DNA of 64,000 nt from contig NZ_FKBR01000012.1 in assembly GCF_900078335.1 (NCBI RefSeq), forward strand, positions 297,671 to 361,670. The letters run 5' to 3'. The stretch comes from Bordetella trematum. GTDB lineage: Bacteria > Pseudomonadota > Gammaproteobacteria > Burkholderiales > Burkholderiaceae_B. How positions within the stretch are numbered: the stretch's first letter is position 1; each line of letters begins with the position of its first letter. The position numbers and the translations under genes were made by a program. Of the stretch, positions 58,320 to 64,000 are shown one piece after another. Under the pieces are notes generated by a model, which did not search any database, was not told the DNA's origin, and was given only the letters and a program-made list of their open reading frames with translations.

Positions 58320-58946
58320 ATGGAATCCACGAATGTCACCGTGGGCCATCGTGTGCCATGGAACAAAGGCAAACTCACCGGGCAGAAGCCACCTCTAAAG
58401 CTAGGAGAAATTTGGGCAATCCGAACGAGACTGCAGATAGCGTCGAACGTCCGGGAACTCGCAATGTTCAATCTCGCAATCGATAGCAAGCTTCGAGCGT
58501 GTGATCTCACGCGATTGCAGGTGCAGGACATCCGTCACGGAAGCCACGTGGCCGCCAGAGCCACCGTCATGCAACAAAAGACCCTGCGTCCGGTGCAATT
58601 CGAGATCACGGGGCAAACCCGTGAGAGCGTTGAAGCATGGATCGAGGCGCGAGGGCTAAAGGCGGCGGATTTTCTGTTTCCGAGCCGTTTGCATACGTCC
58701 CCGCATCTGTCGACGCGGCAGTACGCCCGTATTGTGCATCGCTGGATCGCATCGATTGGCCTAGACGATACCGCATATGGAACCCACACTATGCGCCGTA
58801 CAAAAGCCTCGCTGATCTACCGCCGGACGAAGAATCTTCGGGCTGTACAACTGCTGCTCGGGCATACAAAGCTGGAAAGCACAGTCCGCTACCTTGGCAT
58901 CGAAGTCGACGATGCGCTTGAGATGGCTGAACAAACAGAGGTTTGA
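58320..58946 (+). CDS. tyrosine recombinase/integrase
   Basis: 208 residues, a catalytic domain with little or no N-terminal arm-binding part. The conserved set is visible: Arg in KLRACDLTRLQV, HTMRRT (H-x-x-R), LLLGHTKLESTVRYLG with the second His and the nucleophile Tyr. It is shorter than classic island integrases (~400), like small phage or integron-related recombinases annotated as site-specific integrases. Likely responsible for mobility or inversion of part of the accessory region. No flanking att repeats were identified. Confidence 0.85.
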   Translation: MESTNVTVGHRVPWNKGKLTGQKPPLKLGEIWAIRTRLQIASNVRELAMFNLAIDSKLRACDLTRLQVQDIRHGSHVAARATVMQQKTLRPVQFEITGQTRESVEAWIEARGLKAADFLFPSRLHTSPHLSTRQYARIVHRWIASIGLDDTAYGTHTMRRTKASLIYRRTKNLRAVQLLLGHTKLESTVRYLGIEVDDALEMAEQTEV

Positions 58947-59054
58947 TGGATACCGGCCGGCGAGCGGACGCTTGCCGGTCAGAAGCAGCCGCTCGCCGCC
59001 ACCGTAGTACCGAACTAACCCATCAGCCGAATCCCTTGTCCTCCATCGGTGAAA

Positions 59055-61532
59055 TCACCAGCTATAGCTCAATGTCCCCACCACGGCGCGCCTGTTGCCG
59101 TAAAACACGGACTGATCGTAGAAGCCCGGGGTGAAATAGCGTTTATCAAAGAGGTTGGTCGCACTAATCGAAGCGCGCAAGCCCTTAAGATCTTGGCTCA
59201 ACTGACCCAGGTCATATCGCACCACCGCATCAACCAGGGTGTACCCGCCGATCTTGATCGTATTAGCCGCGTTGTAGGAAGACCCAACATACCGGACGCC
59301 GCTGCCCAAGCCCAGCCCGGCGAGCGGCCCGGTGCGCACGGTGTAGTCGACGAACAGGCCCGCCATGTGACGCGGCACCGACGCTGGGCGTAGGCCCTTC
59401 TTGCTAACGCCGGTGACGAGATTGGCATTGTCCTTGGTGATCTCGGCATCCAGATAGGTGTAAGACGCCGCCACGTTCAGGCCAGCGGCCAGCGAGGTCT
59501 TCGCTTCCAACTCCAGCCCGCGCGAGCGCACCTCGCCGTCCTGCACCGAGTAGCCGGAATACAAAGGGTCCGCGGTGGTGACGTTTTGCTGCGTCAACTG
59601 GAACAGGGACGCCGTGATCATGCTGTCGGAACCCGGAGGCTGGTACTTGATGCCGACTTCGTACTGTTTGCCCTTGGTCGGATCGAAATTGCCGCCACCC
59701 CGTGCCGGCGCCAGCGTGCCCGAGGCGGGCTGGAACGACGTGGAGTAGCTGACGTACGGTGCGACGCCGTTGTCGAAAAGATAGGTTAGTCCGCTACGGC
59801 CAGTGAAGGCCTCAGAATTGACCTTGCTGGACGCATCGGACAGATAGTCGGATTCCTTGTTGGTGGCCCAGTCGTAGCGGCCGCCCAGCGTCAGGATCCA
59901 GCGCTCATAGCGCAGTTGGTCCTGCGCATACAACCCGGTCTGATAGACCTGGCTCTTGCCGTCCACCGATTTGAAGCTGTTCCACGTGGTGGTATTGGTG
60001 TAGACGGGATTGAAGATGTCCACCGTGCCATTGGTGCCCCCGGTGCGGGACTCGCGGCCGGAATAGTACCCGTAGTCCAGGCCTGCCAAAACGGTGTGCT
60101 GCACGGCACCCGTTGAAACGCGGCCTTCGACATTGGTGTCGACCAGGAAGGTGTCAGTGCTTTTCGGGCGGTCCTGCATGCCGAACGTGTAGTAGCGTCC
60201 GTCGGTCAGTTGCGCGCTGTTGCGTGCACCGCTGGACACGTAATCCACGTCGGCATGCGTGTAGCGGGCTTTTTGACGCACGGTCCAGTTTTCCGTGGCG
60301 GCATGTTCGACTTCATAGCCGACCGAGGTGTTCTCGACCGTGTAGTGCGTCAGGTCGGGTTGCCCTAGAAAGACGTCCGACGGGAAGCGGCCGGCCGGGT
60401 TGTCAATGACTGTGCCGGTCAGTGGCAGACTTTGTTCCGAACCGCCGCGCTTGGATTTCTGGTAGCTCGCGTAGACGGTGACGTTGGTCCGGTCGGTAGG
60501 ACGCCATGTCAGCGACGGGGCCAGATAGAACCGGTCGTCGGGCGAATGGTCGACTTGGGTGCCACTGTCGCGCGCCACGCCGGTGATGCGGTAAAGCCAC
60601 TTGCCCTCCTGGTCCATCGGACCTGCGAAGTCGAACGCAGCCTGGCGGCGGTCAAAATTCCCGCCCTGCAATTCGATTTCATGCAGCGGCGTTTCGGTCG
60701 GGCGCTTAGTCGTCATGTCGACCAGCCCGCCCGGGGCGATTTGCCCGTACAGCACGGACGACGGCCCCTTGATAACGTCGATCCGTTCCAGCCCGTAGGT
60801 CTCGATATCGATGTCGTACTGGTTAAACCCCGCGCGCAGGCCGTCCCGGAACGTCGAAAACAGGTTGAAGGCGCGGAAACCTCGAAGGTAGATGTCGGGC
60901 GCGCCTTGCCCGCCGGGGTAGTCGATGGCGCGAATGCCGGGTGTGTACGCCACTGCGGAATTGAAATTCTGCACGCCACGCTGATCCATCTCTTCGCGAC
61001 TGACGACGCTGATAGCTTGGGGAATCTCGATTAGGGGCGTATTGGTCTTGGTGCCTGCCGACGAACGCAGCGCTACGAAGCCGTCGTCGGCAGGCCGCTC
61101 GGAAGAGGCGGTCACGGCGATGCTGGGGAGGGTGACCACGGATCCCGCTGCGGGCAAAGCCTGCAGCGTGTAAGCGCCCTGCGCGCCGCGGACGGCCTGC
61201 AATCCACTACCCGCCAGTGCAACCGCGAAGCCCGCATCCCCCCCATACGCGCCATGCACGCCGGCAGAGGTCAAGCCGCGCGTTTGCGCGGCATCGAACG
61301 AGATGGCCACGCCGGCTGCGCTTGCATACTGGCTGATCACTTGGGCCAGCGGCCCGCCAGGGATGTCGAAGCGGCGGACGGTGGACTCGGAGGCCATGAC
61401 GGCGCCTTGCGCATGCAGCATCGGCGAGGCAAGCAGGGCCGACGCCATGAACAATAGCGCCAAATGGGAAGGCAAGGCGCGCAGGCGCATGCCGCGGACG
61501 GAAATCGAGTGAACAGAGGGGTTGTACGACAT
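59055..61532 (-). CDS. TonB-dependent siderophore receptor with signalling (STN) domain
   Basis: 825 residues. A signal peptide ends around LHAQG; an STN domain (RRFDIPGGPLAQVISQYASAAG to ~residue 120) is followed by a TonB-box region, the plug (NTPLIEIPQAISVVSREEMDQRG, GPSSVLYGQIAPGGLVDM) and a 22-strand barrel ending SYSW. The STN domain transmits ligand binding to FecR, which fits the FecI-FecR pair just upstream. The ligand is probably a hydroxamate-type ferric siderophore by resemblance to FhuA/FoxA-like receptors; not certain. Confidence 0.93.
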   Translation of the reverse strand: MSYNPSVHSISVRGMRLRALPSHLALLFMASALLASPMLHAQGAVMASESTVRRFDIPGGPLAQVISQYASAAGVAISFDAAQTRGLTSAGVHGAYGGDAGFAVALAGSGLQAVRGAQGAYTLQALPAAGSVVTLPSIAVTASSERPADDGFVALRSSAGTKTNTPLIEIPQAISVVSREEMDQRGVQNFNSAVAYTPGIRAIDYPGGQGAPDIYLRGFRAFNLFSTFRDGLRAGFNQYDIDIETYGLERIDVIKGPSSVLYGQIAPGGLVDMTTKRPTETPLHEIELQGGNFDRRQAAFDFAGPMDQEGKWLYRITGVARDSGTQVDHSPDDRFYLAPSLTWRPTDRTNVTVYASYQKSKRGGSEQSLPLTGTVIDNPAGRFPSDVFLGQPDLTHYTVENTSVGYEVEHAATENWTVRQKARYTHADVDYVSSGARNSAQLTDGRYYTFGMQDRPKSTDTFLVDTNVEGRVSTGAVQHTVLAGLDYGYYSGRESRTGGTNGTVDIFNPVYTNTTTWNSFKSVDGKSQVYQTGLYAQDQLRYERWILTLGGRYDWATNKESDYLSDASSKVNSEAFTGRSGLTYLFDNGVAPYVSYSTSFQPASGTLAPARGGGNFDPTKGKQYEVGIKYQPPGSDSMITASLFQLTQQNVTTADPLYSGYSVQDGEVRSRGLELEAKTSLAAGLNVAASYTYLDAEITKDNANLVTGVSKKGLRPASVPRHMAGLFVDYTVRTGPLAGLGLGSGVRYVGSSYNAANTIKIGGYTLVDAVVRYDLGQLSQDLKGLRASISATNLFDKRYFTPGFYDQSVFYGNRRAVVGTLSYSW

Positions 61533-61652
61533 GAAGTCTCTCAGGAAGGCGTGAAATAAAGGTTCTGCCTGAGAGGACGAACGAAACGGCCCGAAGACGC
61601 AAATTCTTCAAAAATAAATTTGGACGGTTCCTGAGCTCGGCGTCCGCACGCT

Positions 61653-62618
61653 TCAACGCGCGACAAGCCGGGTCCAATAGCCCAGCACCCGCTCGGTCTT
61701 GACCGGAAAGCCCTGCGTCAACGCGGCCAGGGCCTGATCGGTGTTGTCCAGCGGAAAAGAGCCCGACACCAGCAGTTGGGCAACATCGGCGTCGCACCCA
61801 AGACCGCCGCGCCGATATCTGCCCAGCTCGGCCGCCAGTTGGCCCAGCGGCATGTCCAACGCGACGAGGTTGCCACTAGTCCATGACGCAGTAGTGATGT
61901 CGTTTGGCTTGGCGGGTTCGACGGTGTCTCGGCTGAACCGCGCTTGCTGGCCAGCTTGCAGGACGACGGCCCCCTGCCCCTGTACGGGTTCAATGCGAAC
62001 CGACTTTTCCAGGACGGCCACGCGCGTCCAGCCACCTTCGGTCTTGACCATGAAACGCGTGCCGAGCGCGGTGGCCGTGCCCTGGCGCGTTCGCACGAGG
62101 AAGGGGCGCGGCTTGGCGGCGGGGTCGGGATGCGTGGAGACCAGAATGGCGCCCGATCGCAGGTCCAGGATGCGCGCCTGGGCGTCGAACGTGACGTCGA
62201 CGGCGGTATTGGTGTCCATCAGCATGGACGAGCCGTCCGCAAGCTTGATGTTGCGCCGTTCGCCGACGGCGCTGCGGTAGTCGGCAGCCCAGCCTTCCCA
62301 CGGCAGGGTGCGCCATCCCAGCCAGGAGGCGGCGCCGGCGCCTGCCACGAGGCCGATGGTACGCAACACTGCGCGGCGCGACGCCTTGGCCGGCGCCAGC
62401 GTGGGGCGGGCGATGCTGCCTGGCAGGCGGCCCATCTGGCGGCAGACCTGCTCGACCTTGCCCCACGCGGCGCGGTGGGCGGCGTCGCTGGCGAGCCAGA
62501 GGCTCCAGGCGTGGCGATCGTTGGCGGTAGTGGCTTCCGAACTAAGGCGCGCGTACCACGTGGCGGCCTCCTTGATGGCGCGCAGATCCCGCGCGCTGAG
62601 CGGTGTCTCCGTAGACAT
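61653..62618 (-). CDS. FecR-family anti-sigma/signal transducer
   Basis: 321 residues from the ATG at 62618, 12 bases after the sigma stop codon. The cytoplasmic N-terminal DUF4880-type segment (AIKEAATWYARLSS, RHAWSLWLASDAAHRAAWGKVE) is followed by one transmembrane segment near residue 90 (TIGLVAGAGAASWLGW) and the periplasmic FecR domain (ERRNIKLADGSSMLMDTNTAV). It couples the receptor's STN domain to the sigma factor. Confidence 0.92.
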   Translation of the reverse strand: MSTETPLSARDLRAIKEAATWYARLSSEATTANDRHAWSLWLASDAAHRAAWGKVEQVCRQMGRLPGSIARPTLAPAKASRRAVLRTIGLVAGAGAASWLGWRTLPWEGWAADYRSAVGERRNIKLADGSSMLMDTNTAVDVTFDAQARILDLRSGAILVSTHPDPAAKPRPFLVRTRQGTATALGTRFMVKTEGGWTRVAVLEKSVRIEPVQGQGAVVLQAGQQARFSRDTVEPAKPNDITTASWTSGNLVALDMPLGQLAAELGRYRRGGLGCDADVAQLLVSGSFPLDNTDQALAALTQGFPVKTERVLGYWTRLVAR

Positions 62619-62629
62619 CGGCGTGCCGC

Positions 62630-63166
62630 TCACGGCAAGAGCAGGCAGCAATGCGCCATGGCGCGCGCCAGATAATTGTCCACGCTGCGACGCGATATCC
62701 CCAGACGGCGGGCAATCTCAGCATAGGGAAGGTCTTCGCACTGCGCCATCAAGAAGGCCTGCTTGACCTTTAAGCCGAGTCCGTCGAGCATGGCGTCAAT
62801 CTCGATCAAGGCGCTACGCAACACGGCCTGCGTTTCGAGCGAAGGCACCTCCTGCGGTGGGAGTGCGGCCAAAACCTCGAGATAGGTCCGCTCCAGCGTT
62901 TGGCGCCGGAAGAAATCGATCATCAGGCTTTTGGCAATGGTCGCCAGATAGGCGCGCGGTTCCCGAATCTCAGCGGCCGGGTCGGCGTTGGCCGCGCCGC
63001 ATCGCCCTGTATGCGTCTTCAACACCCTGACGAAGGTGTCCTGCATTAAATCAGCCGCGTCGAAAGGATCGCCCACACGACGGCGCAACCACCCCAGCAG
63101 CCACCCATGGTTGTCGCTGTAAAGCGTATGCATCGCTGATACGGCAGCGGGAGGAATGGTGGACAC
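62630..63166 (-). CDS. FecI-type ECF sigma factor
   Basis: 178 residues. Region 2 is DPFDAADLMQDTFVRVLKTHTGRC and LATIAKSLMIDFFRRQTLER; region 4 is LPPQEVPSL to MAQCEDLPYAEIARRLGISRRSVDNYLARAM. It directs transcription of the adjacent receptor gene when the surface signal arrives. A Fur-like box lies 24 bp upstream of the ATG, so the whole unit should be off when iron is plentiful. Confidence 0.93.
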   Translation of the reverse strand: MSTIPPAAVSAMHTLYSDNHGWLLGWLRRRVGDPFDAADLMQDTFVRVLKTHTGRCGAANADPAAEIREPRAYLATIAKSLMIDFFRRQTLERTYLEVLAALPPQEVPSLETQAVLRSALIEIDAMLDGLGLKVKQAFLMAQCEDLPYAEIARRLGISRRSVDNYLARAMAHCCLLLP

Positions 63167-63189
63167 CAGGCGCTCCGGATTGAAAATTT

Positions 63190-63208
63190 AGTAATGAGAA
63201 TTACTATC
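63190..63208 (-). promoter_or_regulatory. Fur box before the FecI-type sigma gene
   Basis: Reverse strand GATAGTAATTCTCATTACT matches 13 of 19 consensus Fur-box positions by eye (GATA-T-AT--TCATTA--) and sits at the expected promoter position. Confidence 0.7.
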
Positions 63209-64000
63209 AATTTTCCATCAAACCTGCCGATCTTGGCAAGCCGCGCTTGAGTGCCCGTAATGGGTCGAAATCGGCCTGTCGCCAACGCAGTCCAAGCCCG
63301 GCGAGGCCATGCAGCCAAGCGTATTGGGCGTGGCCGCATGGCCGATACCAGACCACGCCAGCAGTGTGCCGGACAAGCTCAGGTCGCCTGCCACGAGCAA
63401 GGGCTCCATGCCGAACAAATAGCGGCCCCTTTTGGGGTTGAGATACAAAATCAAACCTCCACAGGCAGAACGCCTGCGATAGGCCACGCGGGGAATGACG
63501 CAAGTCACCCGACAGCGGATCGAGGCCGGTTTTACGTGCTCTCACCCGCCTGAAGTTCCGAAATTCTCCCAGAAAATCAACTACATACGCGGACTGTTGC
63601 CATCGCAAGCTGTGATCCCTCCATACCGTACCTACATGAAGGAATGTACGGTACGCAACTTTCCCAGGTACGACCGTACCTCGCTCGGAGCCGAGGCCAC
63701 CGACATCAGGTGAAAGTTCGGGCTGGTGAATTCCGCCTGGCAAGAGATAAGGTAGTCCCTGCCAAAGCCGAGATTGCTCCTCCCCTCTACTGCGCGCTAA
63801 CCTCGTCGCGCCCCTATATCTCATGCGAGCGCCCCCGTGAAAAGTCCTGCCGACCATAAAGCCGATTTTGCAGAAAATGACGAACGATTTTTTCGGCTCG
63901 TTCCTCCAACAGCGGACGAACTCACAGTAATACTGAAAGGGGGTAATGCCCCCGTTTTGCACGGGTTTCAAAAGTAGAAACTATGCGGCCATGGCCAGCC
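63209..64000. other. terminal segment: no supported gene, palindrome cluster
   Basis: About 790 bp. Reverse-strand frames between 63207 and 63971 are open but show no recognisable domain, and plausible protein-like stretches occur in two different frames, as in a decayed gene. TACCGTAC / GTACGGTA (63624-63653) and AGGTACG-AC-CGTACCT (63666-63681) form an operator-like cluster. GGGGG-TAATG-CCCCC followed by GTTTT (63939-63957) is a possible terminator. Confidence 0.45.

Noticed and set aside
63207..63971. 254-residue reverse-strand gene at the right edge
   Set aside because: No recognisable domain; protein-like stretches are split over two frames and the end runs into the Fur box; treated as unresolved or decayed.

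Overview
The window is high-GC proteobacterial DNA that reads like a member of the Alcaligenaceae (Bordetella/Achromobacter group, Burkholderiales). The pointers are four Bug/TctC-type periplasmic binding protein genes (one frameshifted), several CaiB/BaiF CoA-transferase plus enoyl-CoA hydratase clusters, a meso-diaminopimelate dehydrogenase, an autotransporter and iron-regulated TonB receptors. The genus is inferred from gene content only.

Layout of the chromosomal part (1-47.2 kb): a cut-off DUF1275 membrane protein; an FdhF/YdeP molybdo-oxidoreductase; a PACE drug-efflux pump behind a strong promoter that overlaps a palindrome; a broken Bug gene; an MFS exporter; an AAA ATPase overlapping an ANT(3'')-like nucleotidyltransferase; an autotransporter with a zinc-protease motif; an AraC regulator; a copper module (copA, fdx, copZ) with two CueR-type promoters; an eight-gene CoA-thioester catabolic cluster from 24.07 kb down to 16.08 kb, headed by a 44-bp nested palindrome; ddh; a siderophore esterase beside a receptor that has lost its N-terminal half; an ArsR/MFS pair; a second catabolic cluster (amidase, CoA-transferase, GntR, hydratase, Bug, amidase; 30.1-36.8 kb); a PAS-PAS-GGDEF cyclase; a fasciclin protein with a divergent CarH/LitR-like MerR regulator; and an amino-acid ABC importer with an aminotransferase, an RraA-type aldolase and a LysR regulator (40.1-46.1 kb).

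From about 48 to 58.95 kb the base composition becomes visibly AT-richer and the content is accessory: a tRNA-like RNA with a hairpin directly in front of a HEPN RNase gene; an unknown membrane coiled-coil protein; a DGQHR-domain (DndB-like) gene, a second HEPN-like gene and a proteasome-fold Ntn-hydrolase gene bracketed by two MITE-like inverted-repeat elements; a large PD-(D/E)xK nuclease protein whose 5' end abuts an IS3-family transposase remnant; an Mrr-like nuclease protein; and a tyrosine recombinase. This looks like a defence-type genomic island. Its two most interesting parts are the tRNA-like/HEPN unit and the MITE-bracketed DGQHR-HEPN-Ntn triad; I do not recognise either arrangement as a named system.

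The right end (59.0-63.2 kb) is a FecI-FecR-TonB receptor cell-surface signalling iron-uptake unit with a Fur-like box in front of the sigma gene. The last 0.8 kb holds no gene I can support, but it has a cluster of palindromes sharing a GTACGG half-site.
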